This document shows positions 49,020 through 60,758 of a DNA stretch of 64,000 nucleotides, one piece after another (the first letter of the stretch is position 1; each line of letters opens with the position of its first letter). The notes beneath the pieces were generated by a model. The model did not search any database, was not told the origin of the DNA, and worked only from the letters and a program-made list of their open reading frames with translations. This DNA comes from Alnus glutinosa (lineage: Eukaryota; Streptophyta; Magnoliopsida; Fagales; Betulaceae), in assembly GCF_958979055.1 (NCBI RefSeq), contig NC_084894.1, positions 26,434,116-26,498,115 on the forward strand, in the 5' to 3' direction. Made by a program: the position numbers and the translations under genes.

Positions 49020-50620
49020 ATGGGCCAAACCAACAGTGCGAGAAGAAGCTCGAAGCGGAAGCGGGAGCGGGAATCCGAAGACGAAAACGAGGTTTGCAAG
49101 GTTCTCGTCGTCCAAGACCCAAACAAAGACGGTAATGTTTTCACCGCACTCACAGATCAAATAGAAATGGTTAGGTCTATGCATATGTAATTGTGTGTCA
49201 TGTCTCGATTAGCCCGGAAAAGGTTGCTTTAAGAGTTAAATGACTTGTGCTCGACAAGACTGAGTGCTCAAATATTTTCTAATGCGTTTATTTTTTTTAA
49301 AAAAAAAATTTATGTGCGCATGTCGGTTTGTGAGCGGGTATAATGGCAATTTGATTTGAGTAATTTATATGGCATAGTGGAGTGGAGTGATGGCGCAATC
49401 GCTTATCACCCTAAGTTAGCTGATGACTTTCTCAGTGAAAGATCTATATGCTCCCACAAATACTGGATACTTTCATTTCACTTTCATTTCCACTATGGCT
49501 TGATTCTCGGCCATAGTTGAAGTAAAACCTTTTTTATTTATTTTATTTTTATTTATTTTTTATAACAAAAGATGTAAGTTGAAAAAGACTGAAGAGGAGT
49601 ACATGTACACGATACAGAAGAAGCAGCTAAGGCCCAAGTAGGTAGTAGATATAATGCTGCCTCCAAAGCCAATAGGAAAGCTTGGGTTGAGGTGGTCATA
49701 GCCAGATGTGAAGTACAAACAGTGAGTTTAATTTATGACGTAATTCTCATATATAAATTCTTTATGAGCTCAACAATCACATGATTCTAATTTAATCAAA
49801 AGTTTTGCTATAGTTGAACGATGGGTGCCAATGGAGTTGCGAAGGGTCTTGTCCAAGTGATTTTGATTACGAATACTATTATAGTTACAAAGCGGCCCCA
49901 GATTGCCCGGTTACGAAAGAGGTACAATAAAATGCCAAAAAAATGGTTATAGTATTTCACTTTGCTTCTCTTAGGTTTAATTTATGACGCAATTCTCATA
50001 TATAAATTTTTTATGAGCTCAACAATCAAATGATTCTCATTTAATCAAACGTTTTGCTATAGTTGAACGTTAGGGCCGGTGCACGAAATCCTTTTCCACG
50101 ATACAGTTATAATTGCATGGTGCCTCCAGGTTGCCCAGTTATGAAAGAGGTACAATAAAATGCCAAAACTGAATTTGAATATGGTTATAGTATTTCACTT
50201 TGATTCTCTTGGGTTTTCATTTATTCCTTGTATTAAATTTTGATACATGTTCTTTATTCTTTTGCAAGTAGGTGCAGAGATGCTTACATGACATGTCAAT
50301 ACTCATAACATCCTATGAAGGTACGCATAACCATCCACTTCCTGTCGGTGCAATTACTGCCATGGCTTCCACGGCTCTTTCAGATGGAACCTCCAGTGTC
50401 ACCCAAGCATACCAACCTTACCATGCTTCTTATCTGATTAACCAGTCTTCTCATCCACCAAACATTAGAAGCATAAACCCTAACGACCCTTCCAAAGGAA
50501 TTGTTGTTGACCTTACAAGTTACGATCCCCCTCAATTCCCAATGGCCAAATCACCAGTGCGAGACCAAGACCAAAACCATGCTCCCAAGATTTTCGTCGG
50601 CAAAGACTCAAAGAAAGACG
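49020..50620 (+). CDS. WRKY-like N-terminal module of TNL2 (five exons)
   Basis: Exons 49020-49131, 49618-49721, 49814-49921, 50063-50149 and 50272-50620 have GT-AG borders and agree in phase. Exon 1 starts GCCATGGGCC and encodes a basic, NLS-like RRSSKRKRERE and then VLVVQDPNKD. Exon 2 ends RKAWVEVVIARCEVQT, resembling the pre-WRKY KARVSVRAR segment of group IIb proteins. Exon 3 keeps LNDGCQW, but the WRKYGQK core reads WSCEGSC and the first zinc Cys is Tyr. Exon 4 lacks that core but has CMVPPGC. Exon 5 starts VQRCLHDMSILITSYEGTHN, so exons 4+5 give an intact C-X5-C-X23-HNH finger. Exon 5 ends in phase 1, matching the TIR exon at 51024. Without that splice the frame stops at 50713. It could be a separate WRKY-derived pseudogene; the phase evidence favours fusion. 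Confidence 0.65.
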
Positions 50621-51023
50621 GTACTGTATTCAACACTCACAGATCAAATAGACGGTACTGTATGCATATGCATATGTATTTGTGTGTTGTGGCTCGATTA
50701 GCCCAGAAAAGGTGATTACTTAAAGATTACATGTGATTGTGACACATCATTTAGGGACTAAATTTTGCAGGTTAATTTTGGGAAGTTTTGCATTTTTCGA
50801 AGAGTTGGCTTGGTTCTCGGCCATAGTGGAAGTAAAAGCTCTTTTTAAAAAAATGTAAATTGAGAAAGAAACAGAATGAATGATTCAATTTGCATTTAGA
50901 TATATGATTAATACATCTCTCTCATTTTTCGATTTAGAAAATGTAAAGGAAAAATAATTGATATTGCCCGTTATACAGGTTCAATCCCTCCTCTTAACTC
51001 ACATGATTTGTCTCCTTTTGCAG

Positions 51024-53121
51024 TCCAATCAAACCCAACCACAGCAAGTACCTCCTTTTCCAGACCTCATTGGAATTACGAGGTCTTCCTAAGTTTTAGA
51101 GGTGAAGACACCCGCAGGAACTTTACCGACCACCTCTATTACGCCTTGGTGCGAGTTGGAATTCGTACCTTCCGAGATGACGAGGAGCTTCAAAGGGGAA
51201 AGACTATCTCTACTGAGCTACTCGATGTGATTCGTGGATCAAGAATTTCCATTGTGATTTTCTCCGAAGGCTATGCTTCATCTAGGTGGTGCCTTGATGA
51301 ACTTGTGCAGATCGTGGACTGTAAGAATACCATTGGCCACACTCTTCTTCCCATATTTTATCACGTGGACCCTTCGGATGTCCGAAATCAGACTGGCACT
51401 TTTGCGGAAGCCTTTGCTAGGCATGAAAAGCGATTTCAAAGCGATATGGAGAGGGTGCAGAGGTGGAGAGTAGCTCTTACCGATGCTGCGAATTGTTCCG
51501 GCTGGGATCTCGAGAGCGTTTCAAATGGGTATTGTGCTACGGTCTCTTTTTATATATATATGTTTTTGTCCTTTTCATTTCTTTTAAATTTTATGTGAAA
51601 ACTGATAGAAGTTAATGTTAAGCTAAAATGGATTAGAAAGAATTACTTTTTAAGTTGAATTAGTGATCGTGTTCTGTTCCATGCCTCTACTAGTATATAA
51701 AGATCATGCCAGCTAAGAGAGAAATCTTATTCTAGAATTATGAAGTCTAGGATGACCTTTTAAATAAAATGGCACACACATAGAGGAATGATATTGTAAC
51801 AATACTTTGCATGAAAAAAATTTCATGGAGAAGATTGTTTCCATGACATATTTCAAAAAATTCTTTAATAAATTTCATAGAACTTAATCTCTTGCCATGG
51901 CATATTAGTCTCAAATGACTGAGATGACAACATCCTTTTCATGCGGATGACTTATAATTTTCTTTCATATATTGTGCTTGTTTTAGTTTTTTATTTTTTT
52001 TTTGATATAATGATCAGGTATGAATCAAGCTTTATTGAGAATATTGTGGCACATGTTTCCTGTGAAGTGGAACCCATTGGCTTGAATGTTGCCAGACATC
52101 CAGTAGGAATAAATTATCGTGTTAATCAGGTTAAAGATCTGTTAAATCTTGGAACAAGTGACGTTCTCATTGTAGGCATTTACGGGATGGGTGGAATTGG
52201 TAAAACAACATTGGCAAAAGCTGTCTATAACCAAATATGTTATAGATTTGAAGGAAGTAGTTTTTTAAACATTAAAGAAATTTCAAAAGAGCCTAATTGT
52301 TTAGTTGGTTTGCAAGAACAACTTCTTTCTGATATATTAAAAATGAAAAATTTGAAGATAAACAATGTTGATCGAGGAATAAATTTGATTGAGAAAAGAA
52401 TTCTTGGAAAAAGAGTTCTTGTTGTTCTTGATGATGTGGATGACTGGAAACAATTACACGCATTAGTTGAAAAGCAATGGTTTGGTTCGGGAAGTAGAAT
52501 CATTGTAACAACTAGAGATGAACATGTGCTAAGTCAATTGGGAGCAGATAAAAAATATAAAGTCAGTGGATTGAATTGGTGGGAGTCTCTTAAACTATTC
52601 AGTTGGCATGCCTTCGATATGGCCGATCCAAAAAGAGATTACATGGAGCTTTTGATTGAAGCAATGGCTTATGCTAGAGGACTTCCATTAGCTCTTGTGG
52701 TTTTGGGTTCTTTTCTTAAAGACAAAAGTATTGATGAATGGAAAAGTGAATTACAAAAATTACGAAGAACTCCTTATGACACGATTCAAAAAATACTTCA
52801 AATAAGTTTTGATTCACTAGATGAGTATACAAAGGACATATTCCTTGATATTGCATGTTTCTTTGTCGGCATGGATGAAAAATATGTCATCAAAGTACTT
52901 GATGGCTGTGGTTTCTTTCCAGATGTTGGTATCAAAATTCTCATTCAAAGATCCCTCGTTACAATTGATGACAGAAATAGTTTGAGAATGCATGCTCTTA
53001 TTCAAGATATGGGAAGGGAAATTATTCAGAAAAAGTCACCCAAATTTCCAGGAAAGCGTTGTAGATTGTGGTTTCACGAGGATGTATTAAATGTATTACG
53101 CGAACGTACGGTAAGAGGCAC

Positions 53122-53170
<49 letters not shown>

Positions 53171-53188
53171 TGATTTTAAATCCAAATA

Positions 53189-53234
<46 letters not shown>

Positions 53235-54796
53235 TGATTTTAAATCCAAATATTAATTCTCTAAATTAAATCAACAACAGATACTTAACAATATTTAAAA
53301 GGTATGCAAGTATGTTTCAAATAATTTTAATAATGTCTTAATCAATTTAGTTTTTTTTTTTTTAAAAAAAAAAAAAAATTATGATGAGAGCATATAGGTA
53401 TATTCTAAGTTCAAAGTTGTTCTAGCTTTATACAAGATGAGTATGTGCATTGCTAATCCAACTGTCTATTTTGCTAGGGAACGGAAAAAGTTGAGGGTAT
53501 GATCTTAAAAGTATCTGAAGATGTACACTTGATAGAAGCTGAAGCATTTACCAATATGAAGAGTTTAAGATTGCTCCAAATCAATGATGTACATCTCAAA
53601 GGATCTTATGAGCATCTCTCAAAAAAGCTAAGATGGCTTTGTTGGCATAAGTGCCATCTAAAATGTCTTCCACATAATTTTCATCTAGAGAACCTTGTTG
53701 TTCTTGACATGCAGTATAGTAATGTTGAACAAGTTTGGGAGAAGAACAAAGTATAACAAATCTTACTAAGTTTTTTATTTTTTATTTATTTATTTTTTCC
53801 TCTTTATTAATGTTAAATGTATAACTAACAAGAACTGATCATTTCCTTATTTACTCTTTTTTTTTTTCTTCTTTTTTCTTTTTTTTCACAGATACTCAAC
53901 AAGTTGAAGGTCCTAAATCTCAGCAATTCCAAACGTCTCACCAAATCACTAGACTTTTGTCAAGTGCCAAAATTGGAGATACTAGTACTTGAAGGTTGCA
54001 CGAGTTTGGTTGAGATTCACGAGTCCATTGGATGTTTGAAAAACCTTGTTTTGCTGAATTTAAAAGGATGCAAGAGTCTTATGAATCTTCCAAGCAGCAT
54101 TTCTAATTTAGAATCTCTCAAAACTCTTAATTTGTCTGATTGCTTAAAAGTTGACAAGTTACCGGATCAAGTAGGGAGTATGATGGCTTTAACAGAGCTT
54201 CTTGCAGATGGAATTGCTATTAAGCAACTACCATCCTCCTTTGGTCTTTTGAAGAATCTTGAGGTTGCATCATTATCTGGACGTAAAGAACAATCCTCAA
54301 AATCTTGGTTGTCACTTCTCTCATCATTGATGTCACCAAAAAGCTTGAACCCAGTATGTTTCCTACCACCTTTCGTTTCTGGATTACGTTCTTTGACAGC
54401 ACTACATCTTTCTGGGCGCAATTTGTCTGAAGATGGGTTTCCTGTTGATTTTGGGAATTTATCTTCACTCCAGTTTTTGGATTTATCAAGAAACAATTTT
54501 CGTAACCTACCTGATTGCATTGGCTGCCTTCCTAAATTGTACAATTTGCATTTGCAAGAGTGTACGAATCTTCAATCAATTTCAGGAGTCTTCACAAGTG
54601 TAGGTCTCTTGGATACAAGTGATTGTACATCAATGGAAAGACTCAATTTCGTCGAACCATAAAAGAGGACTACTTTTTGACCTTCGTAATTGCCACAAAT
54701 TGACTGAGATTCAAGGCTTGGAGAATTGGGAATTTGATTCTATTCACTCAGAAGGTTGTAACAATCTAGCATATGATTTTAGGAATCATTACCAGG

Positions 54797-54829
<33 letters not shown>

Positions 54830-55349
54830 ATTTTATGTTCTGAACATTTTTTTTTTTGAATAGTGTCCGTCAACCATGGGCGATGATGAGTCTCGTGTCA
54901 TTTGCCTCCTTGGTAGTGAGGTTCCAAGTTGGTTCAGCCATCAGGGAATTGGGTGTTCGATATCTTTCCGTGCACCTTCAATTTCAAAGGGTCAATTCCT
55001 TCGGTTGCTTGTTTGTGCTGTTTATGCAACCGACATAGGAGCATCTGGCCACGTGACAATTCTTCCTCTCGTGGAAATCCTAAATAAAACCAGAGGCAAC
55101 ACCCACTTTCTTCGTCCAACAGAAATTGATACTCACAAGCATTCCTTTCTCTTTCCAAATAAAGAAGACCATTTCTTTCTGTACCTGACGCCACTCATAA
55201 GAAATAAATATGTGCTGGAAAGTGGACTCATATTTAATGAATTGGTGATGGAAAGTGGAGATGAAATTGAGGTGTCCATCAGTATTTGGGGACTTGATGT
55301 GAAGAAATGTGGAATTCATCTTCTGGTTGATGAGGCAAATGTAATGTAA
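51024..55349 (+). pseudogene. TIR-NB-ARC-LRR receptor TNL2, frameshifted before its C-JID exon
   Basis: Close paralogue of TNL1. Exons: TIR 51024-51528, NB-ARC 52018-53110, linker 53478-53750, LRR 53892-54795, C-JID 54864-55349. The TIR (YEVFLSFRGEDTRR, SSRWCLDEL) and NB-ARC (GMGGIGKTT, LVVLDDVDD, VTTRDEHVL, GLPLAL) are intact; MHD reads MHA (52988-52996). In the LRR exon TNL1 has CTCTCAATT where TNL2 has CTCAATT (about 54642-54648). The two missing bases bring a stop at 54660-54662 (MERLNFVEP end), removing the end of the LRR exon and the C-JID. The C-JID exon still has an open frame. The TIR frame is open upstream only to TAA at 50909 and has no ATG, so expression needs the upstream WRKY-like exons; fused product 1,133 residues. 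It may be a functional truncated receptor rather than dead. Confidence 0.85.
53125..53250. repeat. Duplicated compound (AC)n(AT)n microsatellite
   Basis: Two consecutive copies of an AC run, an AT run and ATTGATTTTAAATCCAAAT, in the TNL2 intron just after the NB-ARC exon. TNL1 lacks this structure. Confidence 0.9.
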
Positions 55350-55984
55350 GAATACGTTACATTGAAGAAGTTTGGAGGAGTTCTCTTTTAGTTGTTGTCT
55401 TTTAGTGGCTATACATTGCAGTAGTAGAGATAAGGATATTACGTGGTGGTCTTGGTTATCTAAGTCATTCTTTTATTTATTTGTAGTACTACGGTGACCG
55501 AAGTGGCTTAGTAATATGTTTCTATTGCTCTTTAGGAGTCGATGTCAATAAGAAGTCAATCTCCAATAAGGAGTTTATCTCCATTTTTATTGGATGTAAT
55601 CTTTTTTATTTAAGTGGTTGAAAAAATAAATCTTTTTTTATTTTATTAAGATCAACAGAATCCAATAAAAATTATTTTTGGATCCTACTTTTTTTATTAA
55701 GATAAACACATGTCGCTATCTTATTGGTGCCGACGTGACGTCTAACAGAATCTGTCAAAAATTTTAACAGAATTTGATTACAGGGAGCGATTTGTAAATT
55801 AGGTTAACCACATGAATCTCTAAATTAATTTTGATACCACACGGAGCGCCCAACCACAGGGATCTTTGAATTAATTTTGATACCACATGAAACGATTTGT
55901 AAATTAGGTCAACCACATAAATCAATGGTACAATTTTTCCTAAAATCAATGGTACAATTTTTCCTATAATCAATTGCTAGCTAC
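55350..55984. other. TNL2 3' flank, no further gene
   Basis: The first about 120 bp resemble the TNL1 3' flank (GAAGTTACATTGAAGAA-like, TTTTAGTTGTTGTCTTTTAG). A short direct repeat, ATTAATTTTGATACCACA, occurs at about 55824 and 55871. No gene is seen. Confidence 0.6.
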
Positions 55985-57217
55985 CGTATTATGGTACAAT
56001 TATCATTATTAATCTTTTTGTCTTCCAATTCTTTGCTGTCCAATTTGCGCTTGTTATTCTCTTAAAAACATAGCTGCGCAATCCCTATTTAAAAGGATTA
56101 GTACAAAATGACCACATCAAAGACACTACCCTCTTTAAGCAACTAGGCACAAGCTAATGTTATGATTGTGGTGTCATTGTTATATGAACTTACATTTTCG
56201 AAAATTCTCTGCCCAAAATTCAAAAAATTCGGGCAAAAAATAAGAGGGGTGTGGGTTTTAAGGTGCCTGAGCAGGTCTTTGGGTTAATCAAGGTGCATGG
56301 CTCACCTGTTCGGACATTTCGAGACTTGCACTCGCCTATCTCATTCCCTACCCGAATTCTCTAATTCCAGAGAATCCTGATCCTTGTTATACACTGTTGT
56401 GGATCGAAATTTTCTATAATTGGGGTGGCAGGTAAGCCCTTGCATAGGGATCCTAATTCTTCTGGTGTTAAATGCTCTCGCAGAAAATGACCAACAAATG
56501 TGAAGCACGATTTAAGACATTACCGAGTACAATTATTCTGCAAGAGAAGCATTTTAATTTGCAATTGCCAAGTAACCCCTTTACCTTTTCCTTTTTAGAT
56601 GAACGAACATGCCGGTACTATTACACAAACTTTTTTTTTTTTGAAAGGATTACACAAACTTTTAATTGCAAATCGTCCTCTCAATCTGCATTTACAAAAG
56701 GAGAGTAAAGCACTGCTTCTTTATGCAATCGGCTTGTGGACAACAATGCTACTTTATGCAATGCTGATGAGCGGAATAAGATTATTTATATTTCAAGTGA
56801 AATAAATAGTAACTATTTCATGACTCATAATAGATTTCACGGTATTCAAGAGTATACATAATCTCACCAACATAGGCAACACATACACCGTTAAATTCTG
56901 TGAAATCTAATCTGAATCATGAAATGATTCATATTCCATCGATGAATACCATGATGAATTACCCCATGTTCTTGCTAAAAGGAATTATCCCATATTTGGT
57001 AAATAGAGATATATCATTCCAAATATATGGTGATATATGATGTTTGTTTATTATATGTACATCCAGCACCTTGATGTTAATTAGGTGCCTGTTGAGCTAG
57101 CCATTTTTGAATCTCTGACTCGATGCTGGATCATGAAATAATCTGATGGGGACTTCATCTCATGGTACAAGCTTTCTGCATAATGGAAGCTAAGATATAT
57201 CTGTACCTGGCAATTGC
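55985..57217. repeat. Right part of the A unit adjoining the cis-prenyltransferase end
   Basis: Matches 34,745-35,630 (A1) and 39,290-40,539 (A2 plus its continuation): GTCCAA(C/T)TTGCG(G/C)TTGTTAT, AAAAGGATTAGTACAAAATG, and GTACATCCAGCACCTTGATG. It is more diverged than A1 is from A2 and probably represents the source location, since it continues into the intact gene. Confidence 0.8.
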
Positions 57218-60200
57218 CTACAGACGTGCACCATAGCGTCTCTGTCTTTGCTGATATGAAATTAAGGCCTCTACAAACTCAGCTTTCCCAAAATCAGGCC
57301 AGAGTTCTCGTACGAAGAAAAATTCAGTGTAGGCTAACTGCCACAATAAGAAGTTGCTTACTCTTTGTTCACCACTGGTTCGTATTAGTAGATCAGGGTA
57401 GGGAAACTCGGTGCAGTTGGTTTCTAATTCCTGTTCAATTAGGCTTTCACTGATGTCTTCCAGTTCAAGAGCACCATCTTTGACTTTGGAAGCAATACTT
57501 CTGCATGCTTGTATGATGTCGTATTTCCCACTGTAGCTAACCGCCACAATGAGTTGGAGTCTAGAGTTGGCTTTTGTGGTCTCCTCTGCATCACTTATCA
57601 ATTTCTGTAGAGACTTCGGAAGCTTTGACGAATCACCGATCACGCTTATTCGAATACCTTCCCTGTAAAAGCAAAGAGCATAAACTGATTGTTTTCCGTA
57701 TAAACCTCTATCAATGAAAACAACCTCAAGAGTGAATCCAACACTGGTCTGACTCCAGGGATTTGATTGCCTTACTTGCTTATATGTGATGTTCAAAGTA
57801 ACAGATGACAGTGACCTAAAGGTATTAAGAAGAAATAAAATCCAACACTGGACACTCCATAGATCTGAAACAATGGTTTTCTTGCTAGCATGTCTTGCTT
57901 TACCAATATGTGATGATCAAACAAATAAATCCGTTTTCTTTCCTAAAGAAACACCCACATTTAGATATTTAAAAAAAAGATATTGTTGGACTATTGCAGG
58001 TCAGTCTGTCCAACTTGGCATTGGCAATTCCTGCTTCTAAGGTTGTATCGGAAGGTGCTTACCAAGGGTTGATTTGACACTGCCATGACAAAAGATCCAC
58101 ATAAGATCCGTTGAAATTAATTTTGACAACCAAACTAACTTTTTCTGAAGGAGAACTAATGAATCAAGAAGTAAAATATGTCCTATTTATCAGCTCTTAG
58201 AAAAGATAGAAAAATGAATCTTAAAAAACTAAAGACGTTACTCTGGAAGTCTTACACTCACTGGAAACAGTTCTTTTCGCACATTTACTGCTAATGTTTT
58301 TCTATATGAAATGTCTCATTAATAAAACCCAAATGCAGATGTCGAACCAAATTGATCGTTACATTGATCTTTTTTCAGAACCAAATTTACGGACGTTTTT
58401 CCTTATGAAATTACTTTGTTTTCTTCAGAAAAGAATTCTCAAAGATGTAGCTGATCTTTTTTCCTTTCTCTCATTTTTTTTTTTTTTAATGTGTCTAACA
58501 AAGAAAATTGGCATTGATCGTTTTGGCATTTGACAACAATCAAAACTCTGGGCATTGCTGCCCAGTTTCTGAACAAATTTCAAATATTCTATGGATTATA
58601 TCTATCATTAAACCCAAGTGCAAACAAGCTTCCAAATGCATTAAAAAATATGATTAAGATCATATATAATTGATTGGAGTTGGGAAAACCAACCAAGGTA
58701 CTTGCCAAAAGCGGGGGAATTCTTCCAGAAAGTTATAACTCATAGGCCGTCATGGAAATAGCATTACTGAACAAGAGTAGTGAGTAAAAGAGGTCTCTCA
58801 AGCAGAACTTGAAACATCAGAAGAAGAAAGCAAAAGATGGTACGTACATCCTTAAATGGAGAGGAAATGGCAGAAACAAAGCTCATCCTGTCTTCCGCAA
58901 TCTAACATAACCCCTAGGTAATTAACTATATTATGTACATCGCTTTTCCTTGTGATGTAAAGAAAAGCTTTGATAAAATCAACATAAAATCTCAGTGTTG
59001 GCTAGTTCCATCTAGGGCCTGATCCTAACATCTTATACAAGCACTTACCTCAATACAAGGACACTCTTCAACTAAAGGCAGGCGACAGAAACATTTCTCA
59101 TCTCTGAAATTGTCTAAACCTCAATCAGATCCTTCATATTTCCACAATTTGAACCCTAAAATACCCGTACACTTGTAGAAGAATGATAATAATTCTAAAT
59201 AGTGGCTAAAGAACTGGGATAGGATAATCTATGACCAAGTCATTAGATTGAAAAGGCACATCACAATACTAACTTGATTAATTAGTCTACCGATTAATTA
59301 ATCCAGAAACTGCATATAGATTAATCTGAGACAGCTCTCCATTAATACAAATATTTTGATTAAATGATTCAAAGTTTGCATTTTTTAAAAGAAGAAACAG
59401 AAAGACAAATTAAAATAAAAAATCTGACTCATTTTTGGCTGCTTACGCTCCACACCAACCATTTAAACTATAACTATCTCTTGGGAATCACCTCAAATTT
59501 TCCCCAAGATAATATATACGTTATGCAATTAAAATCTAATAATAATGAATGCGAAAACGGCAAAATTCGAATCCATGGAAATGAAAATTTCCCCCAAGTG
59601 AAAGAGAGAGTGTGCATAACAACTACCTTAAAAAATTATCCAGCTGTGACTTTATCTCTCTTTCAAATAAAGTCATCAAGAAATCCACCTCCACCTGCAC
59701 TATAACCAAACCAACCATTAAAAAGATTCACTTATAGATTCTAGACAAATTAAAACACACAAAAACGTGAAAATACGGAAATCATTAAATTTAATCATTT
59801 AATAATTATTCTAACATTACCCTCATGTTTGCAGGCCCAAAATCTGGTCCAATACCTATAAATGGAGTGGAGTCCAGATTCTAAGCCTTAGCAATAGAAT
59901 ACCACCGTTCTCAAAGGCCTTTTAGCTATAGAAAATTATGATTTTAGAGTAACGCTACGCCTATAATTCTTTTATAACTTTTCTGTCAAATGTTAGCACG
60001 TGATTAGTTTAGTCTAACACGACTCAGAAAGTTGTAAAAAAGACTTGTCCATTACCCTGAGAAAAATCACTACGATTTCCACTTGTGTCCTAAAGAAAAT
60101 TGTGATCTAACGAAAGCCACTACGATTTCCACTTTCAAAAGCAGTAAAAAGTACTCTTCAAAGTGCCAAGCTAACACTAACAAGGGAAACTTCAATCGGA

Positions 60201-60758
60201 AATGCTTTTTCTTCGCTTTTGGGACCTAAAATCAATACCAAAAAAACACCCACTTTCAAAATCAAGAAAAGTGGTTAAAACCTAGAGCAAACGGACCTTG
60301 GGCCGGATCCAATTATCGTAAGAAAAGGCGAAGACGGTGAGAACCCTAATCCCCCAATGGCAAGAGAGCTCGACGAGCTCCCGCAGCGACCGCGAGCCAG
60401 CCTCGTGGCCGGCTGAGGCCGGCAAGCTCTTCTGGCTGGCCCACCTCCCATTGCCGTCCATGATCACTGCCACGTGCTTCGGCATCAGATCATCCTGGAG
60501 CTCCGCCGGGAGCGGCTCTCCCTCCGCCGACACTCCGGCAGGTGCGCTCCGGTCTCTTCTTTCCTCCTCCTCCTCTTGGACATGTTCTCTGAGAGCTACT
60601 TTTACTACGGTGGTTGGTTCGAGGGGCTTGAGGGGTTTAGGAGAATGGAGTGGAAAGAAGGGGTGTGTTTGGGTTCTGGTTCTGCGAGAGCACGAGTGTT
60701 TTGGTTTGCCAGGAATGAGAGTGTTCTTGGTCGGAATAGGAAGCGGCAAGGATAGCAT
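57218..60758 (-). CDS. cis-Prenyltransferase (dehydrodolichyl diphosphate synthase family), probably plastid-targeted
   Basis: Condenses isopentenyl diphosphate onto an allylic primer with Z geometry to make polyprenyl diphosphates. Three minus-strand exons, 60758-60297, 59694-59627 and 57662-57218, agree in phase (0 then 2) and give 324 residues. The middle 68-bp exon encodes [20 protein letters not shown]. Conserved regions: [14 protein letters not shown] with the catalytic Asp, [69 protein letters not shown] and [15 protein letters not shown]. The first ~75 residues are Ser/Pro/Arg-rich and lack homology to the core, as expected of a plastid transit peptide (inference). The start is the first Met of the frame. 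Chain length and paralogue cannot be told. The 3' end was copied to 40,164-40,539. Confidence 0.93.

Noticed and set aside
50621..50715. Unspliced C-terminal extension of the WRKY-like exon to a stop at 50713
   Set aside because: The sequence after the GT donor behaves as intron (homologous to the intron after exon 1); kept only as the alternative to fusion.
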